Part shown: positions 41,810-53,289 of the stretch, piece after piece | How positions within the stretch are numbered: the stretch's first letter is position 1 | Layout: each line of letters opens with the position of its first letter | Source of the DNA: Ornithodoros turicata | Taxonomy: Eukaryota; Arthropoda; Arachnida; Ixodida; Argasidae | Direction: 5' to 3' | Assembly: GCF_037126465.1 (NCBI RefSeq) | Contig: NC_088202.1 | Coordinates: forward strand, 105,803,962 to 105,867,961 | DNA length: 64,000 nucleotides | Notes under the pieces: model-generated | Database searches by the model: none | What the model saw: the letters and a program-made list of their open reading frames with translations, nothing else | Told to the model about the DNA's origin: nothing | Position numbers and translations under genes: made by a program

Positions 41810-43110
41810 ACCTTTGAGAAGCGCGTATTTCCTGAGAAATTTACAAGAGTGGTTTGGAGTGGCTTACATGTAGTGTGTTGTGACGTCAGATAAGCCGAAA
41901 GCCCTGCTCGGTTGCCGAGAATCGTCTGCCGAGAACGACGCTAGAGCAAAGCGAGCAGTCGACTGCTCTGTTTTGTTTCAGACGCGGAACGAGCGGCGCC
42001 AAATCAACCGCAAAGAGGAAGAAAACAAAAAGGGCGCGCACCTCACTATTGGGCGGCTGACGTGACGTCGTCGCGTGACAACCGGAGTTTTTCTGACCTG
42101 CGAGACTGAAAGCTCTCTTGCGCAGCAGGATCGCGCGCTGCATTCATACGTTTTGCGCAAATATGCTTGTCCCAGGACTAGTAACCCTAATTTCTACTTC
42201 ACCTGATTTTTTTTCGACATCTTCCATGCTCCTTTGAGCTTCTTTCATAATCAGGGATTCTAATCATTTGTGTAATGCATACGGTAACGGCAACAGCACA
42301 TACAGCCATGTGATTCGTAATGCTAGAATTTAGTAATGCACCATGTAGCGTGTGAAACTCCGCCTCTTAACCGAAGAAACTCGAATTGACTAATTAGCAG
42401 CGTTCGACCATCTACTAAGGGGCATAGTTTAGAGGGAAACCCGCTAGACGAAATAGTCAACGGGCAGTTTTGGTGTGGGTTCTTGTATCCGTTGAACAAA
42501 AAGCTTTCCTGTCGGCACTTCGTATAGCTATAGGCTCCCTTTGTCTTTCAGCCATGCATTTCTCTGCGTGTCGACTTTGAACAGCACATGAATACCCTAC
42601 AGAAAGGAAAGAAAGAAAACTCTTCTGTTTTGAATTAGCCTGCGTTGCGCACCCGACACAGTTGAGTCTAGAGTCACGAAATAGGCTCATTTCGTGACAC
42701 TAATTCAATCCTTCTCGCACGTGTCGCACGTCCACTGCAGACAGAGAAATAGCTTTGAAGACGCTCCGATAGTCCGGTGCATAAAAGCTAACAAACGGCT
42801 GACAGATTCTGCCGTATATATACTCCATTCTTTGTAATGCTGTATAGTAAGAGAGCAAAAGGGCCGGAGTGCACCAAATCTGCAATTGCCTCCGGACAGC
42901 ATTACCTGTAGTCACATCTCTTGTCCTTTTCTCCTTCGGTAATATTTTATAGTATAATAACATCAGATACCATGTGTATGATATGTGTATTGTGGTCTAG
43001 ATAATTAGGTGCGCAGCAAAGCAGTTTCTGAAGAGCTCTAAATACGTAATGTAACGCGTCTACATTTCCCGTAAACTAGTGGTAGCGGCCTGCAAAAGTG
43101 TGCATTGCGT
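41810..43110. other. Unassigned sequence
   Basis: No gene is supported; overlapping frames of up to 87 codons occur on both strands with no motif. Confidence 0.4.
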
Positions 43111-43120
43111 TATCTATATA

Positions 43121-44092
43121 CAGGGTGTTCTTTTTATTCGTTACAGAATTTTTATATAAAAAAAACTAGCAGAGCGAAATAGATGCCGTTTTAGCAGGTC
43201 AGTTATACGACTAGGCGAACATCCTGCAGGACAGCGTTTGCAACTACTAGACCTACTAGACGACTAATTAGCTAAAATTCATTAATTAACTTATTAATTA
43301 GATGTTCACGGGGAAATGCGAGGTGGCAGAATTGGAGGCAGTCATTGTTCAAGTCCTCCTTCCTTATGAAACACCCTGTGAAGCGAACGTACTTTGAGAT
43401 ATCAAATGTCAAATTTCGATATGCAAATGAGCCGAAACTACGCGCTTTTCGAGCGCAGCAACGACGCGCCCTTCACCTTATCTGGATCGGAGAGTCGGTC
43501 CCAGATTAGCGCCTACTCCAATCAGCTCCATCGCTCCAAAGTACGTGCCCCCTCACCCGGATTGCCTGTCGCTCTTTCTGCGGCCGAGTACTGCGTAGTT
43601 CTGGTTCGGCTCAGTTGCATAGCGAAATTTGGCAATTTATATCTCGAAGTACGTTCGCTTCTCAGGGTGTTTAAGGACGATGGATGTGAATTGTCTCCAA
43701 TTCTGCTATACCGCATTTCCCAGAAGAAGATCTAATTAATAAGTCAAGCGGCTTCTGCTGCTTTTTGGCGTACCCCCTTGTTTTGTGTGTGACACACACA
43801 GAAATAAATGAAATGAAATGAAATGAAATTAATGAATTTTAGCTAATAAGTCGTCCAGTAGTTGCATACGTTGTCCTACCCCAAGCAGCACAACATCTTG
43901 GCCCAATATTGGACCAACATTGGCAATGCCGGCCCAATATTGGAACAATATTAGGCCAGTTATTAATTATTAATAGAGAAACATCCTGTACAGGATGTCT
44001 CCCTTGCCGTATAACCCACCTGCTGAAATGGCGTCTATTTTGCACTTCTAGTTTTTAATAAAAATTCTGTAACGAATAAACAAAGCACCATG
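43121..44092. mobile_element. Fold-back MITE, 972 bp, TATA-flanked
   Basis: The outer arms (43121-43240 and 43975-44092) pair over 'ttattcgttacagaatttttat' and 'aaaatagaygcc..ttyagcaggt'. The middle arms pair over 'gcaactactagac' and 'ctaattagctaaaattcattaat' (43230-43290 against 43829-43870). The inner arms pair over 'aaacaccctgtgaagcgaacgtactt' (43367-43392 against 43650-43675). TATA flanks both ends. A CCAATATTGG-type insert (43890-43960) and an AAATG microsatellite (43796-43830) interrupt the right arm. Confidence 0.88.
43796..43835 (+). repeat. AAATG microsatellite
   Basis: Four tandem copies of 'aaatg' follow 'aataaatg'. Confidence 0.9.
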
Positions 44093-44099
44093 TATAAAG

Positions 44100-45460
44100 C
44101 TCTGAGGGAGATGCAATGATGGTAAATTTCGAAGCGATCGAGCATCGTTGTGCGATGTTAGAATGCGAAGCGTTCGAATCCCTTGTTCAAAGCAACCAAA
44201 ATGTCTTTGTTGTCAGTTGAGGCGCTGCTCCCCCAGACGCACAACACGGAAGCGGCGGTTACTGCGATCCCAGACGCTTTAGTTCTGCGCGCCACAACGT
44301 GGTCTGGGAAGCCGCGTTTCGACCACTGTTCTACCCGCTACTGAACTAAATAACGGAGTACCGCTACTCCACTCAAAAGTAGCGCAATGCTAGTGTCGCT
44401 ACAAATTCGGAAAACAACGCCATAATGGTACCCCTACCAAATATAATGCAGATACGTTTCCGCTCCTGTGCTCTAGTCCTTCAGGCATGCGCATAAGAGT
44501 TGTGGAAATCGGACGGGGGCTGCCTGAATAGCAAGAAAATAAAATAAATATGAAGAGAAGAAGAATAATTGTTTCAACAAGACCTTGCTTTGATTTCCTA
44601 TCACAGGGAATGAGGGTTAAGATATGAGATAACTCCACATTCATCATCTCAAAACAAAGTGTTCCACTTTTGTTTTTGTATCTTGTTTTTTGTTTAAGAT
44701 ACAGTGGGATGGAGATGAAGGAGATGAGACGTACACACGCGCACACATACGTGACAGAACACATAGCAAGTGAGATATTACACGTGCGGGGGCGCCAGAG
44801 CTCTAACCAGAGCTTTATATATGTAGACAACGCAATGTTCCACCTGCACTGAGTAATTAACGAGCATAGGATGCCGGCACGGCGCGTTCTTCCGCAGGCC
44901 GCTCTGCCACTCTGGCCACAGGCGCAGCGCTACCGGCAAGCATTGGCGCGTAGAGCCATATCCGAAATGCAAAACGAACGTTGTTGCGGTGGGACGACTG
45001 TCACTCCGCATGACAGGACGCCAGCGAAGTTAATAAATACGAGCCATCAAAACCGAATACGGGCTACGATAGAGGAACCTTTCGTCTCACTCTTTCCTTT
45101 TCTTCTTTTTTTTTTTTTGTTATTGCTTCGAAGCTCCGTATATTTTATTCGTGTCAAGCTATTGTCATGCTAATGCCATCATGCTGTGCTACAACGACAC
45201 GACTTGACGTCGGAAAAATGTCATTGCCAGTGGGTCCCGAATAAAGTGTCATTGGGGCACCACTCCTTGTCAGTCGTAGAACGATAAAAAAGATGCCTAG
45301 ACGTTTTGAATATCATCTCTCATCAATATCGCGATGGAAGAACAGCTATGGTAGCGTCGAAGTGTGAGTACAGTCATTTATAGGAACGGACAGGTCACGA
45401 CGAACTCGACGGTCGGCCTGCACACGGCCCAAAGCAATAGACCTCTACCGAAGAACGTCA
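44100..45460. other. Unassigned sequence
   Basis: No gene seen. 'ttccacctgca.tgagta.tt' near 44836 also occurs near 28019, so part is repeat-derived. Confidence 0.4.
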
Positions 45461-45472
45461 CCGCGGGTGTAG

Positions 45473-45562
45473 GAAAAAATGTCCCCGGAAAAAACATCCC
45501 TGGAAAAAACGTCCCCGGAAAAAATGTCCACGAAAAAAATGTTCCGGAAAAAAATGTCAACG
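45473..45562 (+). repeat. Minisatellite, unit 'ccccggaaaaaaygt'
   Basis: About six imperfect 15-base units run in tandem (GTCCCCGGAAAAAAC type). Because the unit is a multiple of three, the plus strand encodes a PGKNV-type pentapeptide run inside a 70-codon frame (45364-45576) and the minus strand an FFPGT run. I consider it non-coding. Confidence 0.9.
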
Positions 45563-45957
45563 TTCCCAGACCCTGAGGTAGGATTATAGCGCAAAACAAT
45601 GCACCGACTTTGATTTGATCATACCAAAGAAAGTATTTAAAATTCAACAACATACCTACAACTGCGGGTGGAATAGAGAAAGTTACAAGAGTGAATAAAG
45701 GATATTATTCTCACACGAAACAATTGTGAGGCGAGCAGAAGGAAGTGTCGCCCATTATATTTCGTTATTTTTTTCTGCAATTCTATAGTTATTCACGCAC
45801 TTCCTGATCCACATGTGTTCGGCTGACGTTAACCGTATCGTCCGTCCAATGCCAAGTATGACTTAGCTCGCGCTAGCTTTATTGAAACGCGTATTCCTCA
45901 GGCTCTTGAACATGGAAGAGTCCGGTGGCCATCTTGAGAAAGAGCTACCGAAAAGAT

Positions 45958-46032
45958 AGGGGGAGGGGTATATGTTTAATAGAAAGAAAAGAGAAAAGAG
46001 TAAATATGAGCCAGGCTGATGCCGTCTTGCTA
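45958..46032 (+). repeat. SINE tail fragment
   Basis: 'ggggtatatgtttaatagaaagaaa' and 'gagccaggctgatgccgtcttgcta' match 39108-39165. Confidence 0.75.
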
Positions 46033-46039
46033 GAAAACG

Positions 46040-46555
46040 TAGGGCTACCCGTAGAGTGGAGCAAACAAGGCAATACAACTAATAATATGTAAGGACTTCC
46101 ATAAAAACTATACAATAATGAAAAACTATATTTAAACGTACCCTTCTTGTAAGTTATTGATTTTTTGCTATAGTAGTTTCAGTCTACCAAGTTGGCGGCG
46201 TTGTTGTACCATCTGACGTCATTTGTTTGTAAACAGGGAAAGGTGTATTGCGGTAAATGTCGTGTCAAGCATGAAGGAGGTAGAGTGTAACAGACAGGAC
46301 TATACTGAGATCTGGAATTTGAAGTGGAGGTGTAGGCTCCATTAACATGGACGTCGGTTATTCCACAAAATGTATAGGTGCGTGCTGCACGCAAATGAAA
46401 GGTAATCAGTCAAAAGGAATAAGAAATTTGCGTGTAAAAAGATGTTTGTGACTGCCAAAAAACTGACAAGAAGGCACTCAAAGAAAAGAGAACCCAAGTG
46501 CTCAAATAATGAAAATCCAGTGTCCGCCCTAATATCTTGAAGACAGAATATCAAG
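46040..46555. other. Unassigned sequence
   Basis: Nothing recognised; 3' flank of the I-like fragment that follows on the minus strand. Confidence 0.4.
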
Positions 46556-46559
46556 GCAT

Positions 46560-46790
46560 CAACGACACGCCGCTTATGAGGTATGGGCCAAGCGCCCCAA
46601 ACCGTCAAAATACGATAAAAGACGGCTATGCAGTGCCATAAGCGAGGACCGAAGGTGACTCCCAGTGACAGGGTACCACACGCACGACATAAGAATATGT
46701 TGCGTGTCCTCGACCGCGTGACACTCCGAACAGTTAAGAGACACCAATTATTATCTTATGCACCAGGCGGTCATATCTCTTTCCGACTGA
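46560..46790 (-). pseudogene. I-like non-LTR retrotransposon, Cys/His 3' end
   Basis: On the minus strand 'VSLNCSECHAVEDTQHILMS' and 'CVWYPVTGSHLRSSLMALHS' give the C-x2-C...H...C finger. In another frame 'LTVWGAWPIPHKRRVVDALI' forms the usual C-terminus. The copy is truncated and frameshifted. Confidence 0.8.
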
Positions 46791-46799
46791 CTATTATGA

Positions 46800-48440
46800 T
46801 TTTCTGGATATTTTGAAGCTTTCGTTTTCCTCTTTCTTTTCATCACGTGACGTCGCCGAAGAATCAACGCGGCGAACAACTATTGTTAATTTGCCTGGGC
46901 AGTAAACTGGCAGACGGATAGCAATCGTGGAAGCGATAACAAGGAATTGGAATTGGAAATGAAAGAAAAACAAGGATAACAAGGATGTGTTTACAAACTC
47001 TGCACTTTGCATGTCCGAAAAGTTTTCACCCCAAGCCTGGTAGCACGTTCGACACGCTTGCTGTTTGCCGTATGAAATATATCGCTCCACGAGACATGTC
47101 GTAACACGTTTCAACCCCGAAAGGTTGCAATATGCGGGTAACATACCACAACCTTACGCGTGAAGGGGTCGAATGGCAGTGTTGCGTGCTGAAAGGAAGT
47201 ACTCCCGAGAAATAGTTTAACTGTGGAAAACATGACTGCTGATGCCCAATGGACCATTTCCATATTCGCGTCGCCCCTGGCGGCGGAATGTCGAACGTGG
47301 TGTCTTTCCCCCCAACAAACATGGTGACGCTTTTCGGACTGGCACGTTGCGTGGGAAAGTAGCGAGCGAAGATTGGAAGAAGAATGCGGAAAGAGTGAAA
47401 GCGCATTGTACTCATTACCAGTACAAAGGGTTGTCAAATGTAGACCTCAAACGTCCGCGTAACCTTGAAACCGATTATATCCCCCCAATGAACATGACAG
47501 TCGCCCGCAGGTGGGTCCACAGTGATGTTTTCCACTCAAAGATGGCGGCCGCAAGGGCTGGGCATGTGCAACGCGTTGTCGGAAATGGTCCATTGGTCGG
47601 CGTAGTCCCATTCTAAATACTTGCGAATGAGTTCCCAGTGCAACTGCTGGAACAGTGGTACCATTGGGGAGTGTTTTCTCTGATTCTGGGAAGTTCCATT
47701 GATTTTCCTATGAAGACACGAGTTTTCGAGCAAAGACTAGCTTCTCGCTTACTGATTTTCCAAGACAAAACTTACAAACCGTGCTAGAGATTTCGACGTC
47801 TTCACATATTCACATGTGTCGTTTTTCTTAAATCTTGGACCTGAAAAAGTTCACTGCGCTTCACTTTTGCACCACTTTAATTTTTTTATGAAGGGGGAAG
47901 ATTTCTTTTCTCCTCTGAACCTCCCCACCCCCCCACCCTTCCCCCACCCGTGTAGGAAGTGTTGTCTCGGGACATGCAGGGGGTGAAAGGCGACAGTTGA
48001 GAAAAGACGTTTTTGGCGTCCCGGGCATATTTCAGGGATCCGCACTTCAAAGAGCGGGGCTTCTCCTCAGCACTGTGGAGGAGACGGCTTTGTGATACGC
48101 TCTTATTTCTATGTTTTTCTTCTCTTCAATGCGGCTCTTGGTCTGCTTTCTCCCCGACCCAGCATTATACCCTTTGGGTTTTAGGCCCCTTTGAGCTATG
48201 GCATCATTCCATTTCTTTTATGCCAGAAAGGAAGATTCCCTTCCTCTACTTCTATCTGCATATGACACATGCTCGTGATTCCTCAAGCGCGTCAACGTAA
48301 CCGGAGGCTGGATGTATTTTTTGATGCACATATTGGAGATGCGTCAAGTTGAGTTCAATGCGGCAGAGTTGTTACGAACAGTAGTGCACTCGAAATAACC
48401 GATATTTGGAAATTTACATAAATATAATCTGCACTAAATA
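46800..48440. other. Unassigned sequence
   Basis: 'ccaatggaccatttcc' at 47252 occurs inverted near 47585, suggesting a small inverted-repeat element at 47240-47610. A 124-codon frame there has no recognisable domain. C-rich run at 47922-47950. Confidence 0.4.
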
Positions 48441-48447
48441 CACTTAC

Positions 48448-48640
48448 TCAAGCAAAACCGTAACATGCACCTCAGTGACAGTAGTGGTTGTTGTGCGAAA
48501 GTACGAAACCGTCCTCGTTTTCGAGGTTGGAACTCCAATACTATCTGCTGTTGAAATCAAAGGTGTCATTGAATCCACTTCAAACTCAATGTCAGGTGGG
48601 GTCAGACAATGAAGCCGGCGATTCGATTTGAGCCTGTAAT
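48448..48640 (-). CDS. Candidate internal exon, Thr/Ser-rich protein
   Basis: On the minus strand a pyrimidine-rich acceptor 'cgccttcttgtcag' ends at 48641, and the donor 'ttga|gtaagtg' begins at 48447, both close to consensus. The 193-base segment has one open frame: 'YRLKSNRRLHCLTPPDIEFE', 'VDSMTPLISTADSIGVPTSK', then 'TRTVSYFRTTTTTVTEVHVT'. Such Thr/Val beta-rich runs occur in secreted or extracellular arthropod proteins, but I recognise no named family. A second AG at 48635 is an alternative acceptor. It is among the few segments here with both splice sites and a frame. Confidence 0.35.
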
Positions 48641-48649
48641 CTGACAAGA

Positions 48650-50065
48650 AGGCGGCCACAATCTCGAATCCGTGTTTGCAGCAGCAGGATGGTTGTTGAA
48701 AGACGCGCAAAAACTACCACGCAAACAGAGCTTGGTAAACAATATATAAAGACATATTTGTTGAGTACAGCCAATATATACACGTACAAAAACATAGAGC
48801 CAGACAACATAGACCCTGCACTCTTGTGGTGACTTTGTCCGTGAATTGCGTGTTGCACTTTAAAATATGTCAGCAATTTACCATCCAGCAGAACGCTCTG
48901 CCCTACACAGAAACAATAATATTACAACAACAAAAAACATTAGTAGGCATTGCACTGTTTTCGTCTGTTAAGTGCTGCCAGCTAGTCAAAAAGATTATGC
49001 AACTACAGTTGAAGGTACCCGCGTAACAGGGATATTCTTATATTCCTGCTACGCATTTGTACGTACCTCCACAAAATAGCACAGGTAGTGACCATCACGA
49101 AGTATACTAATTCGCATAATTCAATGCTCCTCTGTCAAACGGGAGTGTCTTGAAGCGCGCCCCAGGTGCAGGAACCGAACAAACCTTCAGGCTAGTATTT
49201 GTGTCCGTTCATACTTGGTTGGGCATCTAAGGTGGAAAAGTTATCTTGCTCCGCTCTGCAGGAAAGTCATCTGCGGTTGGGAACATAGTACATATTTTGC
49301 TTCTTCTTTCACAATGTTCCTCAGTATGCACAATTCTCCGCAATAAAATAGACGACCTTGAGAATACTAGCGACGTCTCTGTTTTGAACTATCCGATTTT
49401 GCAACTGATGTTGCATATAATAGCACGATCTATAGAGTTTACGACGTTACGTATTCGTGCTTATCACAGCTTTTGGAAAAAGTACAGATTTACGAAAAGT
49501 TCAGATAATTTAATTGTCACTGTTATTCCACGGTTTAGACAGACGCGGAATTTGTCATTGGGCGATGGGCATCGGTGGTGCGTTAAAACTTAAAAGATCC
49601 TTATGTTAGGCAAAAGACAAAGAAAATATCTTCATCCAATAGGATGTGCAGGGGTAAAAGTTCCTTCCACAAGGGCATGCTAGGCATAAAAATTTTCTGC
49701 CTGCACCATACAATATAAATTTCTCCCAGAGGTCGCGGTTATTCTCTCAAAGAAGACCACACAATGCGAAAAACAAGGTGGACTGCGTGGTCTTCACCTA
49801 TAGGAAACATCTGGAAGTGGTATGAGAGCAATGCCCAATACGGAATGACATCGCAGCGTTCAACCTAGGGTTCTTTTGTAGGACACCTGAAACACTTCGC
49901 TCTAGATTTTCAGGCTGACGATGTGCATGTCATACACCTCTGCACTACGCAGTGTCACTCGAAAGCAGAAATGACGTGGTTTCGATACACTCTGACATAC
50001 GCCCTGACAGCATTTTGCTGTCACGAAGAGAGAACCTCTGCCCAGAGACTTGTCGGAGGCCGGTA
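48650..50065. other. Unassigned sequence
   Basis: Possibly intron of the candidate gene at 48448-48640; no other exon was recognised. A 115-codon frame at 49246-49593 (plus) lacks any motif. Confidence 0.4.
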
Positions 50066-50071
50066 GCTCCC

Positions 50072-50355
50072 TATAAAAATAATTTACGCGAGAGAAGTCA
50101 GCGTCCTATACGACTGGCAGAGAATGGCCGGAGATGGATGGCGTCCATGCTAAGAAAGGAGACAGGGGAAACAAGCGATCTCCCTGATAGAACTTGTTCG
50201 ACGTTTGGATCGATGAGGACGTGCCAACAAGAAGAGAGTTGCCTCTTGCAGGGTTTGTCTTTGCTTGAGAAAAATCCCGCAGACCGGTGAGGCAGACCGA
50301 CCGACCGACTGGCCGGCAAATACGCCCCACATACTCCCATTTCGAGGGAAGAAGA
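50072..50355 (+). promoter_or_regulatory. Candidate core promoter and first exon
   Basis: TATAAAAAT at 50072 lies 28 bases upstream of GTCAGCG at 50097, close to the arthropod initiator. 255 bases downstream 'gaagag|gtaagtaat' at 50354-50363 is an excellent splice donor. The interval has several short upstream-type frames; the longest from an ATG (50138-50290) encodes 50 residues and ends before the donor. It could be a mostly untranslated first exon or chance. Confidence 0.3.
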
Positions 50356-50884
50356 GGTAAGTAATCCGATGACTGCAACGCCTACGTCTTTTTTGTTTTC
50401 TTCTTCCTTTCAGCTAACACAGTTGGTGTATTAGAGATCTTTGTGCAAGAGAACGGTTCCTTTCGCTTCCCTTTTCTCTTCAGAAAACAACGCTGAAGTA
50501 GGAGACACGCCTACTTCAAAGTGAACGTTCGATAGTTCCGTGAGTGGCTGACATGGCAGAATTACATTGATGTTGGAGAATAATCTTGGTATAGCAGCAA
50601 CAAGAAGCGGAAACAGTACAGATCTTGTTCTTCCGATTTTTTGTTCGCACTGCGAAAGATCTGCTACAGCAGACAGGAGGTAGATCCAGAAAGGTAGGCC
50701 GAAATGAGTGCGAGACGGAGATGGCTTACTAGAGCTGTGTGTCGCCTTCGGGTTTTGAAACTAGCTTGCGAACAAACGGAAACACTAAGTATGGTTCGGA
50801 GAAGGGTAGTGGGAGGACAGAATCATTCTCCTCTAAATGGGCACTAAAATGCAAAAATTCTCCTCGCAGAATGAAAGATGCCGT

Positions 50885-51478
50885 TACCTTGACAACAACG
50901 CAAAAGGAACGGGAGTCATCCGTTACGTCGTTCACAGTTTATGAAAATAAAAAAATGCAAAAAATCATAAAAATGCGATGTAGATGGGTAGAAATCCAGC
51001 GAACCGGTAGAATGTAGGAAGTGAGTTGCCTCAGGACAGAAGCCGCCGATATTTCGAACAGAGACTGTTCTTCTTCTGGACGTAGGAAGGGAGTTGCCTC
51101 AGGACAGAAGCCGACGATATTTCGAACAGAGACTGTTCTTCTTCTGGGCACAGAAGAAGAACAGTCTCTGTTCGAAATATCGGCGGCTTCTGTCCTGAGG
51201 CAGCTCCCTTCCTATAAAAATGCAATGTACGCTTTCCCTCTCCCTTTCCTTCTCGAAAGCCGGACAATGCGGAGAGGCCTCGGATTGGTCCCCTTAAACG
51301 ATCCCCCGCGATGATTGGACAGATCGCTTGCGGAGGCCAATGAGAGAGCTCCTCAGCATAGTCGAACTTCTTGAGAACGAGAGGCAGTGGGAGAGCATAA
51401 ATTGCAGGTTCTTTCGCTCATAAATCATGAACGACGCAACGGATGATCGACTCCCTTTCCTTTTTGTGTTGTTTTTGT
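50885..51478. mobile_element. Fold-back element with nested Penelope-like units
   Basis: The arms 'acaacgcaaaaggaacgggagtcatccgttacgtcgtt' (50904-50941) and, inverted, 'aacgacgcaacggatgatcgactccctttcc' (51429-51460) pair. Inside are two direct copies (51014-51081 and 51084-51150) and one inverted copy (51151-51215) of the unit also found at 21643-21730. The last two form a long perfect palindrome around 51150. Confidence 0.8.
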
Positions 51479-51911
51479 TGTTAAGTTGTTGTTTTGTTGT
51501 GGTTGTTTTAGCGCAGAACTCTGCTTGAACTGTTAAGCAGTCAACCACGATCGGCCATGCAAAATATTTGCTCCGAACGCTGTTTATCACTGCGGAATTC
51601 CATTTACATAAAAAGTCGGTAAGAACAAGAAGAAAAAAAACGTGCGGGGCGGCGTAGAGACACCACAGCTCCATCTGCTCGCGTGACGGAAGGAGCGCAG
51701 CGTGACATAGGAGCTACGTAGTGAGATGCCGTAAGGGTGTCACCCTATCGGCGCTCGCATTTGTCCCATGACCTCGTGACGTTCACTTCACTCATTCACT
51801 TACGGGCTCTTTGAAGGAGCTGAGGGGTTCCTCATGGGTGCGCAGATCAAAGATCGCGCGCGCGCTGCAGGGCAGCTACACACTCTAAATGTGGTACCTT
51901 CTAGTAAAGGG

Positions 51912-52242
51912 TGTGGGGTTTGGAGACAGTGGCTTATCTCGCGGCCGGTGCAGCCGCTTATCGTCCGTTGATATCGTACACGTGTAGTAGTAGGGGGCGT
52001 TGAAGACTGTCATCGGTACCCTTAAAAAGGCGGGCGTGTTTGGATTGTGACACTTCCCGGGGGATCCTCGAGCTGGTCACGGATCGTTGGCATCGCAGAG
52101 TATGCAAGTATGGTAATAAATTGTTGTTTCTCTGCTATTTGAATGGTTGTTTCGTACCACCTCCGGCGAGGCGAACGGATGCGGAAGGCCCCGAGAGTGG
52201 GAGCCCTGTGCCCAGTTGGGCAGGGGCGGTAGTTTTCCCACA
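51912..52242 (+). repeat. 5' LTR of the compact element
   Basis: It runs from TGTGGGGTTTGG to TTCCCACA. A TTAAAAAG box near 52023 may serve as a TATA-like element, and AATAAA at 52115-52120 is a likely polyadenylation signal. Confidence 0.96.
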
Positions 52243-52243
52243 A

Positions 52244-52262
52244 TGGCGCCCAACGTGGGGCC
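52244..52262 (+). other. Primer binding site of the compact LTR element
   Basis: TGGCGCCCAACGTGGGGCC starts one base after the 5' LTR and has the TGGCGCC core complementary to tRNA 3' ends. Confidence 0.9.
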
Positions 52263-52639
52263 CGAGTCCGTTCGGTGGAGGGTTCCCGTATGTCATGTGC
52301 CACGTATGTTGGCGGTTTGGGCCGGCAAGTTGTTTTCGGCGTTGCTAATTGTTTTATGTTTGTTCTCCGTGACCAGCTCGTCGCTCCCGGTCAGTTGTAA
52401 GCTGCTACGTGGCTGCGACTCTGGAGCAAGACTGAGGCACTCGCAGTTCCCCGGCCCTCCTCTAGTAGGACGCCTGACTTGGTCGCAGTAGTACCCGCAG
52501 GGCTCGCGCGGCAGTCCGACGTATCGATGGCGTCTCATCCACGACTCCGCACAGGTTAACGTCCGCAGTGCACGCGCTACTGCTACCTGACGCCGCGTCA
52601 GCTGCGCTGGCGGCACGCTCAGAGAGGCCGTTCGCGGGC

Positions 52640-52965
52640 ATCGGCTGCAGCCGAGTTACACGTCATTCCATGACTCCCAGCACGGTTCATGAACGAATTT
52701 CTCCTGCCGGATTACGAACGCCGTTTCCGAAAGGAGCTGCATAAGCGTACTCAGCTTTGCGACGAGAGCCATGTAGAATTCGTTCGGGCTTCACTTCGGC
52801 CGTTCAGTAGGGTTGTTTCCTCTGCGACTGAAGCGCGGAAGGTCGCATCGGCTATCCGTCAGTGCCACTCACGCGTTCGCCCAATTTTCGAGCCCGTCAC
52901 TTCACCAGCCGGGAAGGATGCCGTAGGAGGTTCGTGCTATACAAGGCGACCTCTTAGCTGAACTC
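52640..52965 (+). pseudogene. Gag-like fragment
   Basis: From 52689 the frame reads 'FLLPDYERRFRKELHKRTQL', 'DESHVEFVRASLRPFSR' and 'TEARKVASAIRQCHSRVRPI'. The pattern of an Arg-x-Glu-Leu-x-x-Arg-Thr-Gln block followed by an Glu-Ser/Val-x-Phe-Val block is typical of the retrotransposon gag capsid domain. An upstream ATG (52669) is in a different frame, so a frameshift is likely. No CCHC knuckle is found. Confidence 0.65.
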
Positions 52966-53289
52966 GAATACCATCCCCGCCTACGCCGGATCAGGCGTTA
53001 GAACCGCGTTGCACGTGTTCGACGGGGATTAATTTCGGTTGAGCGCCGACATGCAGACGGACTCACGACCGATACAGTACTGCCTACAGTATGCGACCTT
53101 ACAGGCCGTGTAGGTGGCCGCCGAAACGTCGGTCACTAGGACCTAGTGCCCCTGACTCGTCCTGGCATTCAGTTCGCTGTCATTCACACGACCGCGACTT
53201 CATAGTGATTAGAGGGTCCAACAACGCCTCTTCGCCAGGAGATTCCTTCTGGTCACTTTCCTATATTACCTTTCCTTTTCCATTTTAGT

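Noticed and set aside
45364..45576. Secreted repeat protein with PGKNV units
   Set aside because: Explained by the 15-base minisatellite; both strands are open for the same reason.
47242..47616. 124-codon gene
   Set aside because: It overlaps a small inverted repeat ('ccaatggaccatttcc') and opposite-strand frames of equal length; no domain seen.
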